Shown here in pieces: positions 6,173-12,420 of a stretch of 12,420 nucleotides of DNA; within the stretch, counting starts at the first letter, position 1, and every line of letters starts with the position of its first letter. The stretch comes from Deinococcus sp. GTDB taxonomy: Bacteria; Deinococcota; Deinococci; Deinococcales; Deinococcaceae. The stretch is from assembly GCF_030523985.1 (NCBI RefSeq), contig NZ_JAUNHK010000063.1, positions 3,517 through 15,936 of the forward strand, read 5' to 3'. The notes beneath the pieces are model-generated. The model was not told where the DNA came from and ran no database searches. It worked only from the letters and a program-made list of their open reading frames with translations. Both the position numbers and the translations under genes were made by a program.

Positions 6173-7069
6173 ATGACCCACCACCCTGCCCAGGAGTCCC
6201 CGTTTACCAAACCTGTGCGCGTCCGGGCCGGATTTTCCCTGACGTTCGAGGTTCCCTATCCCACGCCCATGCTCTTCGTGGTTCAGCCCCAGGAGCGCCT
6301 GTTTCCCACCGGAACCCGCCAGCGCATCATCGAACAGCGTCCCCTCGCCGCTGCCCAGGGCATCCACACCTACACCGACACCCACGGCAACATCGTGTGG
6401 CGCATCGTCGCGCAGCCGGGCGAATTCGTCATCGGGCACGACCTGATTGCCGAAGTCGAGCGCACCCCCGACCCGCAGTACCCCCACCTGCGCAAGATGA
6501 TGGTCGAGGAACTGCCCGACGAAACCTTGCAGTACCTCCTGCCCAGCCGCTACGTGGACAGCGACCTGGTGAGCAACGAGGCGTGGGAGCGGTTCGGCAG
6601 CATTCAGGGGGGCTGGGCGCAGGTGCAGGCCGTGTGCGACTACCTGTACGACACCTGTGCCTACGGCTACGGCTCCAACTCGACCACCACCGCGTCGCAG
6701 GCGCTGGGCAGCGGGCGAGCGGTCTGCCGCGACTTCGCGCACATGGGCGTGGCGTTTTGCCGGGCGCTCAACATTCCGGCCCGCTATGTCTGCGGCTATA
6801 TGCCCGACATCGACTATCCGCCGGACCCCGTGCCGATGGACTTCCACGCCTGGTTCGAGGCGTTCATCGACGGCGAGTGGCGCACCTTCGACGCCCGCCA
6901 CAACCAGCCCCGCACGGGCCGCGTGCTGATTGCCCAGGGCCGTGACGCTTCCGACGTGGCCTTCACCACCTCCTTCGGCAGCGCCAAACTGGTCAACATG
7001 AAGGTCTGGGCCGACGAAACGGACTTCGACAACACGCTCGACATCGCGCCCAATCCGCGCATTTTCTGA
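6173..7069 (+). CDS. Transglutaminase-like cysteine protease-fold protein
   Basis: This 298-residue protein has the two-part layout of bacterial transglutaminase-like proteins. The N-terminal β-rich domain (about 15-110) contains VRAGFSLTFEVPYPTPMLFVVQP and the DTHGNIVWRIVAQPGEF segment. The C-terminal papain-like transglutaminase core has Cys185 (GRAVCRDFAHM), His225 (MDFHAWFEAF) and Asp240 (WRTFDARHN) in the order expected of a catalytic triad, with the helical lead-in VCDYLYDTCAYGYGSNSTTTASQALGSG. No signal peptide or membrane segment is visible, so it is probably cytoplasmic. Bacterial members are often proteases or peptidases rather than protein cross-linkers; the substrate is unknown. 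ATG 6173 gives a normal N-terminus; the AAAGGA before it (6165-6170) is only 2 nt away. It ends at a strong hairpin terminator. There is no operon partner. Confidence 0.93.
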   Translation: MTHHPAQESPFTKPVRVRAGFSLTFEVPYPTPMLFVVQPQERLFPTGTRQRIIEQRPLAAAQGIHTYTDTHGNIVWRIVAQPGEFVIGHDLIAEVERTPDPQYPHLRKMMVEELPDETLQYLLPSRYVDSDLVSNEAWERFGSIQGGWAQVQAVCDYLYDTCAYGYGSNSTTTASQALGSGRAVCRDFAHMGVAFCRALNIPARYVCGYMPDIDYPPDPVPMDFHAWFEAFIDGEWRTFDARHNQPRTGRVLIAQGRDASDVAFTTSFGSAKLVNMKVWADETDFDNTLDIAPNPRIF

Positions 7070-7083
7070 GCATAAACACAACG

Positions 7084-7120
7084 CGAGGGGGCCGGAGAAC
7101 CAGAGTCTCCGGCCCCCTCG
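7084..7120. terminator. Strong bidirectional intrinsic terminator
   Basis: A perfect 15-bp stem (7084-7098 with 7106-7120) closes a 7-nt loop, between the 3' ends of the convergent transglutaminase-like (+) and EamA (-) genes. On the plus strand it is followed by TTCTGTC and on the minus strand by GTTGTGTTTATG, both T-rich for this GC-rich DNA. Confidence 0.9.
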
Positions 7121-7133
7121 TTCTGTCCCGACT

Positions 7134-8000
7134 TCAGCTTGCCCGGCGCAGGGACGGCACGTTCAGCAGCACCACACCCGCCAGCACCACGGCGACGCCC
7201 AGCAGTGAGGTCAGCCCGACGTGTTCGCCTGCCAGGAACCCCCACAGCAGGCCCCAGATGGGGAGCAGATAAGTCACCGCCGAGGCCTGGGTGGGCGACA
7301 CCCGCGCCAGCAGGCTGTAAAAGAGCAGGTAGGCCAGCCCGCTGCCGAAGATGCCCAGCGCCGCCACCGCGCCCCACGCCTGAAGACCGACGTGGGCGGG
7401 ATGCGCCCCGAACACGGCGAACGGCAAAAGCAGCAGCGTGGACAGGAGCAACTGCCCCGCCGCCAAGCTGAGCGGCGTCAGGCCCACTGCCTTTTTCTTG
7501 CCCAGCACGCCGCCGAAGCCGTAGCTGAGCGCTGCGGCCAGAATCAGCAAAGCGCCCACCAGCGACACCTGCCCCCCGCTGAGGCCGCCCGAGACCGTCA
7601 GCGCCACGCCCGCCAGCCCCAGCAGCACGCCCAGACCCAGTTGCAGCGAGGGCCGCGACTCGCCCAGGCCCACCGTAATGAGCAGGGTGAACAGCGGCGT
7701 GGTGGCGTTGAGGATGCTGGCGACACTGCTGCTCACGGTCTGCTCGCCCAGCGCGAACATCAGCCAGGGAAAGGCGTTGTTGAGCAGGGCCAGAAGGGTG
7801 AGCGTGGGCCAGAAGGAACGCGGCGGCAGGGGCAGACGCCGCCCCCACAGCACCAGCAACAGCACCGCCGCCCCGAAGACCGAGCGCAGCAGCGCCACCC
7901 ACACGGGCGGAAAGTCGTGCCCGGCCCACTTGATGAGCAGGAACGACGTGCCCCAGAACGCCGAAAGCAGAAACAGGTCACGCAGGTCGCGGCGGGTCAT
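7134..8000 (-). CDS. EamA/DMT-family transporter
   Basis: This 288-residue membrane protein has the layout of the drug/metabolite transporter superfamily: two EamA repeats and about ten hydrophobic helices. The first repeat begins DLFLLSAFWGTSFLLIKW and includes the typical SSSVASILNATTPLFTLLITV segment (about 90-110). The second (about 147-282) includes ALSYGFGGVLGKKK and the matching SPTQASAVTYLLPIWGLLWGFLAGE. It would act in the cytoplasmic membrane exporting (or less often importing) a small metabolite; the family does not reveal which. The start overlaps the stop of the upstream Nim-like gene (ATGA) and there is no Shine-Dalgarno. A small hairpin sits just before the ATG, so translation probably depends on coupling to that gene. 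The shared operon hints at a linked detoxification role, which is inference. Confidence 0.93.
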   Translation of the reverse strand: MTRRDLRDLFLLSAFWGTSFLLIKWAGHDFPPVWVALLRSVFGAAVLLLVLWGRRLPLPPRSFWPTLTLLALLNNAFPWLMFALGEQTVSSSVASILNATTPLFTLLITVGLGESRPSLQLGLGVLLGLAGVALTVSGGLSGGQVSLVGALLILAAALSYGFGGVLGKKKAVGLTPLSLAAGQLLLSTLLLLPFAVFGAHPAHVGLQAWGAVAALGIFGSGLAYLLFYSLLARVSPTQASAVTYLLPIWGLLWGFLAGEHVGLTSLLGVAVVLAGVVLLNVPSLRRAS

Positions 8001-8590
8001 GCACCGAACCAGTGTTCGGCCAGCGCGGGCCAGCCGTCTTCCTGAATGGCCCGCTCGGCCCAGTTTTCCTTGCCGCTCCAGTGCTGAATGCTCAGGCGGT
8101 ACACGCTGGTGCGCCGCAGGTCTTCGTCGCTGATGGGCCGGGTCGTCTCGCCTACCTTCAGGCCCGGAAAGACGCGCTCGGAGAGGGTGGTGAGGGCAGC
8201 GCGGGCGTCTTCGCCCTGCAGAATCTCTGCCTGACCGAACACGATGACGCTGCGGTACTGCACCGTCAGTTCCAGCGGCGAGTTGCTGGGCAGAAAGTCG
8301 CCTATTTCCGAGACTTCCAGCGTGACCGGGTGCGCCTGAGCGGTATTGGCCCGCAGCCGCCCGACGACGTTGGTGTGGTAAATCAGGTCGTTCTGCTCGG
8401 GGCGGTAGACGTAGGCCAGCGGCGTGATGAAGGGCCACGCCGCGCCGTCCTCGGCCTGCCACACCGTCGCGATGCGGGCCACGCGCCCCCGGAGCAGCAG
8501 CGCCCGAATCCAGTCGTCGTCCTGGCGATTTTGCGGGCGGCGGCTGAGGCTGGGGTCACGCTCTCTGGGGTCGTAAAAGGACGGGGACAT
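7997..8590 (-). CDS. nimA: Nim-family flavin-binding protein (pyridoxamine 5'-phosphate oxidase fold)
   Basis: This 197-residue protein belongs to the Nim branch of the PNPOx-like split-barrel flavoproteins, associated with 5-nitroimidazole reduction and resistance. The characteristic segments are FYDPRERDPSLSRRPQNRQ at the N-terminus, the barrel with RIATVWQAEDG and FITPLAYVYRPEQ, and YHTNVVGRLRAN containing His72. His72 matches the residue (His71) that carries a covalent pyruvate in the D. radiodurans NimA structure. The C-terminal segment SIQHWSGKENW is also typical of the group. The native substrate is unknown; outside drug exposure a nitro or quinone reductase or general flavin role is possible. 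ATG 8590 lies 5 nt after a TATAGT box. It is the first gene of a two-gene operon with the EamA transporter, with a 4-nt overlap. Confidence 0.92.
   Translation of the reverse strand: MSPSFYDPRERDPSLSRRPQNRQDDDWIRALLLRGRVARIATVWQAEDGAAWPFITPLAYVYRPEQNDLIYHTNVVGRLRANTAQAHPVTLEVSEIGDFLPSNSPLELTVQYRSVIVFGQAEILQGEDARAALTTLSERVFPGLKVGETTRPISDEDLRRTSVYRLSIQHWSGKENWAERAIQEDGWPALAEHWFGA
8004..8019 (-). promoter_or_regulatory. Small hairpin just before the EamA start codon
   Basis: CCGAAC and GTTCGG form a 6-bp stem with a 4-nt loop, ending 3 nt before the EamA ATG and lying inside the last codons of the Nim-like gene. With no Shine-Dalgarno present, it could limit new initiation so that EamA is made only when ribosomes finish the upstream gene. 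Confidence 0.35.
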
Positions 8591-8595
8591 GGGTC

Positions 8596-8601
8596 ACTAT
8601 A
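8596..8601 (-). promoter_or_regulatory. Candidate -10 box (TATAGT) of the nim-eamA operon
   Basis: TATAGT, the closest match to TATAAT in the window, lies on the minus strand 5 nt before ATG 8590. The mRNA would be leaderless or nearly so. No -35 is obvious at 16-18 nt. Confidence 0.55.
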
Positions 8602-8718
8602 GATGTGAGTCGGGTTGGCGCTATCGTCGGGGGGACAGAGGTACTTGGGCGGGGCCGAGCACCTGGCCTGACTCGTGACCAGAGGTCGTGCAGGCGCAGC
8701 CCCTTCCCCAAGGCGGCC

Positions 8719-10041
8719 TCAGTTGACCCGGCCCAGAATCAGCTGTTCGGGGGCAGGCGCTTTGTCGGCAAGTCCCAGCCCCGCTTCCAGAAGCGCCTGA
8801 GCGCGTTCCAGGCCGCGTCCGGCGCGGTGGTAAAGGCGCAGCACCGCCTCGCCCTCCTCCACCCGCTCGCCCGGCTTTTTGAGCAGTTCGACACCCACGC
8901 CGGGGTCAATCGCTTCGCCCTTGCGTTCGCGCCCGCCCCCCAGCGCCAGCACCGCCCGGCCCACGCTCAGCGCGTCCACGCGGGCCACGAAGCCGCCGCG
9001 CTCGGCCTGCACCTCGGCACGGTCGGGGGCCACGTCCAGGCGCTCAGGGGCGTCCACATAGGCCGGGTCGCCGCCCTGGGCCGCCACGAAAGCGCGGAAT
9101 TTGGCGAGGGCCGAGCCGTCCGCCAGAGTTCGGCGCGCCCGCCGCTCGGCCTCGGCGGCGTCCTGACCATGCGCGACCAGGGCTTCGACGGCGAGGGTCA
9201 CGCACAGTTCGGTCAGGTCGGCGGGGCCTTCGCCGCGCAGGGTCGCCAGGGCTTCTTGCACCTCCAGGCTGTTGCCCGCCATGTGGCCCAGCGGGGTGTC
9301 CATGTCGGTCAGCACGGCGCGGACATTGCGCCCGGCTCGCCGCCCGATGTCCACCATCGCCCGCGCCAGTGCCTCGCCCTGTTCGGTGGTGGTCATAAAG
9401 GCTCCCGCGCCCACTTTCACGTCCAGCACGATGGTTTGCGCTCCCGAAGCCAGCTTCTTGGACATGATGGAACTGGCAATCAGCGGCAAGCAGGGCACGG
9501 TGGCGGTCACGTCGCGCAGGGCGTAGAGCTTGCCGTCGGCGGGGGCGAGGTCCTTGGTCTGCCCGATGAGGGCGAGGCCGACCTCGTGGGCCTGGGCCAG
9601 AAAACGGTCTTCGGAGAGGTCGGGCGACCAGCCGGGAATGCTTTCGAGCTTGTCGATGGTGCCGCCCGTGTGCGCCAGTCCGCGCCCGCTCATCTTGGCG
9701 ACGGTCAGCCCCAGCGCCGCCAGCATGGGTGTCAGCACCAGACTGGTCTTGTCGCCCACACCCCCAGTCGAGTGCTTGTCCACCGTGTCTTGCAGGCTGC
9801 CCAGGTCGAGCTGGTCGCCGCTGCGGGCCATCACCAGGGTCAGGTCGGCGGTCTCTTCAGGCGTCATGCCGCGCAAGAAGACCGCCATCAACCAGGCACT
9901 CATCTGGTAATCGGGCACCTCGCCCCGCGTAAAGCCCAGCACCAGGGTTTCGAGTTCGGCGTGGGTGTGGGCCGCGCCGTCGCGCTTTTTGGCAATCAGT
10001 TCGGGAACAGACAGGGCCGCCGCAGAAACAGAGTCGGACAT
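8719..10041 (-). CDS. deoA: Pyrimidine nucleoside / thymidine phosphorylase
   Basis: This 440-residue protein is a family-II nucleoside phosphorylase that splits thymidine and/or uridine with phosphate into base plus (deoxy)ribose 1-phosphate, in cytoplasmic pyrimidine salvage. The phosphate-binding KHSTGGVGDKTS (89-100) and the family signature SGRGLAHTGGTIDKLES (118-134) are intact. His90, Arg176 (LYALRDVTAT), Ser191 and Lys195 (SSIMSKK) match E. coli DeoA His85, Arg171, Ser186 and Lys190 at a constant offset of 5. The C-terminal lobe ends with VGVELLKKPGERVEEGEAVLRLY, as in the family. Whether it prefers thymidine only (deoA) or also uridine (pdp) cannot be told by eye. Start 10041 was chosen from homology; upstream open frame runs into the divergent esterase promoter. 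A weaker CACACT box lies 6 nt before the ATG. Deoxynucleoside salvage fits an organism that degrades damaged DNA. Confidence 0.95.
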   Translation of the reverse strand: MSDSVSAAALSVPELIAKKRDGAAHTHAELETLVLGFTRGEVPDYQMSAWLMAVFLRGMTPEETADLTLVMARSGDQLDLGSLQDTVDKHSTGGVGDKTSLVLTPMLAALGLTVAKMSGRGLAHTGGTIDKLESIPGWSPDLSEDRFLAQAHEVGLALIGQTKDLAPADGKLYALRDVTATVPCLPLIASSIMSKKLASGAQTIVLDVKVGAGAFMTTTEQGEALARAMVDIGRRAGRNVRAVLTDMDTPLGHMAGNSLEVQEALATLRGEGPADLTELCVTLAVEALVAHGQDAAEAERRARRTLADGSALAKFRAFVAAQGGDPAYVDAPERLDVAPDRAEVQAERGGFVARVDALSVGRAVLALGGGRERKGEAIDPGVGVELLKKPGERVEEGEAVLRLYHRAGRGLERAQALLEAGLGLADKAPAPEQLILGRVN

Positions 10042-10148
10042 AGGGCCAGTGTGCCAGATGCCGGGCGCGGCCTCTCCCCCCTTCCTCTGCTCCGGCCTTC
10101 CTGACGCCCACCTGAGACTCGCCTGACCATTCCTCATCACCCACCCGG

Positions 10149-10154
10149 AATACT
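10149..10154 (+). promoter_or_regulatory. Candidate -10 box (AATACT) of the esterase gene
   Basis: AATACT matches TATAAT at four of six positions and lies 6 nt before ATG 10161, the spacing repeated at other starts here. No clear -35 or Shine-Dalgarno is seen. Confidence 0.35.
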
Positions 10155-10160
10155 GACCGC

Positions 10161-11732
10161 ATGAAACGTCGGGTCGTCCTGCTCGCCCTCGGCCTGTGCG
10201 CGGGGCTGCCGCTGGCACGTGCCGCGACTGTCCCGACCCTGAGCCTGCCGCAGGGCAAGCTGGTGGGGCTTCGGAAGAGCGGCGTGGAGCAGTTTCTGGG
10301 CGTGCCCTTCGCCGCGCCGCCCGTCGGCCCGCTGCGCTGGCAGCCGCCCCAGCCGCCCGTGTGGAAGGGGCAGCGGCAGGCGGGGAAGTTCGGCCCGGTC
10401 TGCGCCCAGGGCGGCTCGGGCAGCGAGGACTGCCTGACCCTCAACATCTACCGCCCGCCCAACGCCAAAAATGCGCCGCTGGTGGTGTGGGTTCACGGCG
10501 GGTTTTTTACCGGGGGCGACGCCAGCCTCTTTGACGGCTCGGTGCTGGCCCGCGACTACGGCGTGGTGGTGGCGACGGTCAACTACCGCTTGGGGCCGTT
10601 CGGGTTTCTGGCGGTGCCGGGCGTGGGCGACGGCAACTACGGCCTGATGGACATTCAGGAAGCGGTGCGCTGGCTGCGGCGCAACGCCGGGACGCTGGGG
10701 GCCAACCCCGACAACGTCACCCTGGCGGGCCAGTCTGCCGGAGCCGCCGCCATCTGCACGCTGATGGTCGCGCCCAATGCCCAGAAACTCTTTCACAAGG
10801 CGATTTTGCAAAGCGGGTCGTGTGCCTCCGAAGTCTTTACCACGCCACTTTCGCAGGCGCGGCGGGCCGGACAGCAGTTTGCCCAGGCTTTGCGCTGCAC
10901 CGGGGCGGACGTGGCGGCGTGTCTGCGCGGCAAAACCCAGGCCGAAATCAGCGCGGTGCGGGTGCCGGGGCGCTCGGTGATTGACCCGGTGCCGCTGCCG
11001 CCCGTGCATGGGGACGCCTTCGTGCCGCTGCCCCCGCTGACCGCGCTGCGTGACGGCTGGGCCGCCCCGGTGCCGACGCTGCTGGGCGTCAACAGCGAGG
11101 AAGGCCAGATTTTCGAGCCGTACCTGCCCGCTGCGGTGCGCGGCAGCCGCCTGGTCTACGGCGCGGCGCTGGCCCTCTACGACCCCCGCCACGCCCTGAC
11201 GATGGCCCGGCAGTACGCCCCCCGCCCCGACGAAACGCCCATTCGCGCCCTGACCCGGCTGCTCACCGACCGGGTGTTCGCCTGCCCGACTTCCTGGCTC
11301 GCCGCGCAACTCGCGCCCCGGCAGGCCACCTATTTCTACGAATTCAGCGACCCGCGCCCGCCCCTTTCGCTGCCCGGCATCAGGGACGCTCCGGCGCTGG
11401 GCGCGTACCACGGCGCAGAACTGGCCTACGTGCTGGAAACCCCGGTGGTGGGCCTGTCCAACCCGGCCCAGTTCACGCCCGCCCAGACCAAACTGGCGCG
11501 GCAGATGGGCGAATACTGGACGAATTTTGCCCGCAGCGGTCAGCCCGCCGCCCTGGGCCTGACGGTGTGGCCCCCGGTCAAACTGCCCTTCCCCCGCGTG
11601 ATGACGCTGGAACCCGGCGCCACCAGCCTGCAACCCAACTTCGACGGACGGCACCAGTGCGGCTTCTGGGACGCGCTCGACGGACGCCCGGGAGACGGGG
11701 AGGCCAGAGCTGTTTTCGGTCATGCTCCATAG
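10161..11732 (+). CDS. Exported type B carboxylesterase
   Basis: This 523-residue α/β-hydrolase of the carboxylesterase/lipase type B family hydrolyses carboxylic esters. The first 22 residues are a signal peptide (MKRR, a hydrophobic VVLLALGLCAGLPL core, then ARAA), so it is exported to the periplasm or beyond. Family landmarks follow in order: GVPFAAPPVGPLRW (47-60); the conserved pair Cys81 and Cys91 around EDCLTLNIY, likely a disulfide; the oxyanion-hole HGGFFTGGD (112-120); NYRLGPFGFL (141-150); and the nucleophile elbow GQSAGA with Ser192. Glu314 (NSEEG) and His417 (GAYHGAE) complete the triad. Length is normal. It is divergent from the nucleoside phosphorylase, with about 119 bp between them, and shares no obvious pathway with it. 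The natural ester substrate is unknown; members include para-nitrobenzyl esterases. Confidence 0.93.
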   Translation: MKRRVVLLALGLCAGLPLARAATVPTLSLPQGKLVGLRKSGVEQFLGVPFAAPPVGPLRWQPPQPPVWKGQRQAGKFGPVCAQGGSGSEDCLTLNIYRPPNAKNAPLVVWVHGGFFTGGDASLFDGSVLARDYGVVVATVNYRLGPFGFLAVPGVGDGNYGLMDIQEAVRWLRRNAGTLGANPDNVTLAGQSAGAAAICTLMVAPNAQKLFHKAILQSGSCASEVFTTPLSQARRAGQQFAQALRCTGADVAACLRGKTQAEISAVRVPGRSVIDPVPLPPVHGDAFVPLPPLTALRDGWAAPVPTLLGVNSEEGQIFEPYLPAAVRGSRLVYGAALALYDPRHALTMARQYAPRPDETPIRALTRLLTDRVFACPTSWLAAQLAPRQATYFYEFSDPRPPLSLPGIRDAPALGAYHGAELAYVLETPVVGLSNPAQFTPAQTKLARQMGEYWTNFARSGQPAALGLTVWPPVKLPFPRVMTLEPGATSLQPNFDGRHQCGFWDALDGRPGDGEARAVFGHAP

Positions 11733-11841
11733 CCGAACCGCAGGCCGCCCCGGAGATACCTCATACTGTCCGTTTATTACTTTATTTTTCACATTGCTTT
11801 AGTTTCATCTGAATTGCAGGCGGGCGGGCTATGCTCCGGGC
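11733..11841 (+). other. AT-rich spacer before the DJ-1/PfpI gene
   Basis: The stretch at about 11771-11815 is very AT-rich for this DNA, with TTTATTACTTTATTTTT and a further TTTAGTTTCAT. I find no stem longer than 4 bp before the T-runs, so a classical intrinsic terminator for the esterase is not supported. AT-rich promoter-upstream DNA is an alternative. Confidence 0.5.
11830..11835 (+). promoter_or_regulatory. Candidate -10 box (TATGCT) of the DJ-1/PfpI gene
   Basis: TATGCT fits TANNNT and ends 6 nt before ATG 11842, again the leaderless layout, with AT-rich DNA upstream. Confidence 0.5.
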
Positions 11842-12420
11842 ATGACGACGCCGACCCCCTCCAACCGCATCCTCGTGGTGATGTCCAGCGCCCAGCAGAT
11901 TGCGCTCCAAGGCCACAAGATGCACCACACCGGCTTCTTCCTCAATGAGTTCGGCGTGCCTGCCAAGCGCCTGACCGACGCGGGGTACGAACTCGTGATT
12001 GCCACCCCTCGCGGCAACGTGCCCGCGATGGATCAGAACAGCGACAACGCCATGTTCTTCAAGAACAAGGAAGAACACGAGGAAATCAAGGCGTTCGTGA
12101 CCGACCTGCTCAGCCACGCGAGCATTCGGACCACTGAAGCCGTCGCCGCCGAGGGCATAGGGGGCTACGCCGCGCTGTTCCTGCCCGGTGGTCATGCCCC
12201 CATGACCGACCTGATGGTGGACCCCGGCCTTGGCGACCTGCTGCGCCAGTTCCACGCCGCCGCCAAACCCACCGCGCTGATTTGCCACGCGCCCACCGCG
12301 CTCCTTGCGGCCCAGGCCGACCCCGTCGCCTTCCAGAAAGGCATGGAAGCGGGCGAGTCGCCTGACGCGCAGGACTTCGTCTACCAGGGCTACCGCGTGA
12401 CCGTGTACTCGAACGCGGAA
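11842..12420 (+). CDS. DJ-1/PfpI family protein (Hsp31-like), 5' part
   Basis: The first 193 residues of a DJ-1/PfpI (class I glutamine amidotransferase-like) protein are visible; the frame is still open at the window edge. The order of motifs fits the Hsp31-like branch: a first β-strand RILVVMSSA, HHTGFFLNEFGVPAKRLTDAGYEL holding the conserved acidic residue (Glu36), VIATPRGNVPAMDQNS, then GYAALFLPGGHAPMTDL (109-124) and the nucleophile elbow LICHAPTALL with Cys148 followed by His149. Hsp31-like members have been described as chaperones, peptidases and glutathione-independent glyoxalases, so methylglyoxal detoxification or damaged-protein handling is plausible but not shown. The third catalytic residue, if any, and the C-terminus lie beyond the window. 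ATG 11842 is supported by the TATGCT box 6 nt upstream. No partner gene is visible. Confidence 0.93.
   Translation, partial: MTTPTPSNRILVVMSSAQQIALQGHKMHHTGFFLNEFGVPAKRLTDAGYELVIATPRGNVPAMDQNSDNAMFFKNKEEHEEIKAFVTDLLSHASIRTTEAVAAEGIGGYAALFLPGGHAPMTDLMVDPGLGDLLRQFHAAAKPTALICHAPTALLAAQADPVAFQKGMEAGESPDAQDFVYQGYRVTVYSNAE

Noticed and set aside
6002..7081. N-terminal extension of the DUF255 protein by about 360 residues
   Set aside because: It runs antisense through the whole transglutaminase-like gene and shows no recognisable domain; family homology begins at the ATG at 6001.
8602..8718. Small gene or terminator between the phosphorylase 3' end and the nim promoter
   Set aside because: Only 4-bp stems and no supported reading frame; nothing beyond the nim promoter could be assigned.
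8605..10104. Long plus-strand open frame opposite the nucleoside phosphorylase gene
   Set aside because: Same codon-bias shadow effect; the opposite strand has intact catalytic residues at all expected positions.
10137..11792. Long minus-strand open frame opposite the esterase gene
   Set aside because: Antisense shadow of a clearly real esterase with signal peptide and complete catalytic triad.
11782..12288. Minus-strand open frame opposite the DJ-1/PfpI gene
   Set aside because: The plus strand encodes a clear DJ-1/PfpI protein with the Cys-His elbow; the antisense product has no recognisable motif.

Overview
The window looks like chromosomal DNA from a Deinococcus species close to D. radiodurans. 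The support is high GC with strong third-position bias, a pyruvoyl-type Nim protein very like the structurally studied D. radiodurans NimA, several TANNNT boxes only 5-7 nt before start codons (the leaderless-promoter layout known in Deinococcus), and GC-poor or palindromic non-coding repeats between genes. I cannot fix the species from sequence alone. I see no rRNA, tRNA, CRISPR array, transposase or phage gene.

Layout, left to right. The 3' end of an M23/LytM-type zinc endopeptidase (+) is followed by a PaaI-type hotdog thioesterase (+). Next comes a candidate MITE or small non-coding repeat (about 864-1004), then bcp (peroxiredoxin Q) and rpiA (ribose-5-phosphate isomerase), which overlap by ATGA (+). 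The rpiA 3' spacer (2215-2473), between convergent genes, holds a weak terminator hairpin, three spaced AACGT motifs, an inverted pair of DnaA-box-like sequences and a 57-nt hairpin. On the minus strand are a TerD-AIM24 fusion with a Pro/Ala linker and a DUF255/YyaL thioredoxin-like protein. Divergent from the latter is a cytoplasmic transglutaminase-like protein (+), which ends at a strong 15-bp stem terminator shared with a convergent minus-strand operon of a Nim-like flavoprotein and an EamA/DMT permease (ATGA overlap). A pyrimidine nucleoside phosphorylase (-) is divergent from an exported type B carboxylesterase (+). The window ends inside a DJ-1/PfpI (Hsp31-like) protein (+).

How the genes fit together: there is no single pathway. 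The common theme is stress handling and salvage: peroxide removal (Bcp), pentose phosphate supply (RpiA), Ter-type stress protein, protein quality or redox (DUF255, DJ-1), detoxification and efflux (Nim plus EamA), nucleoside salvage (phosphorylase) and envelope or exported hydrolysis (M23, esterase). No clearly new multi-gene defence system is visible. The least explained material is non-coding: the paired DnaA boxes, the large hairpin and the repeat in front of bcp. Among proteins it is the TerD-AIM24 fusion.
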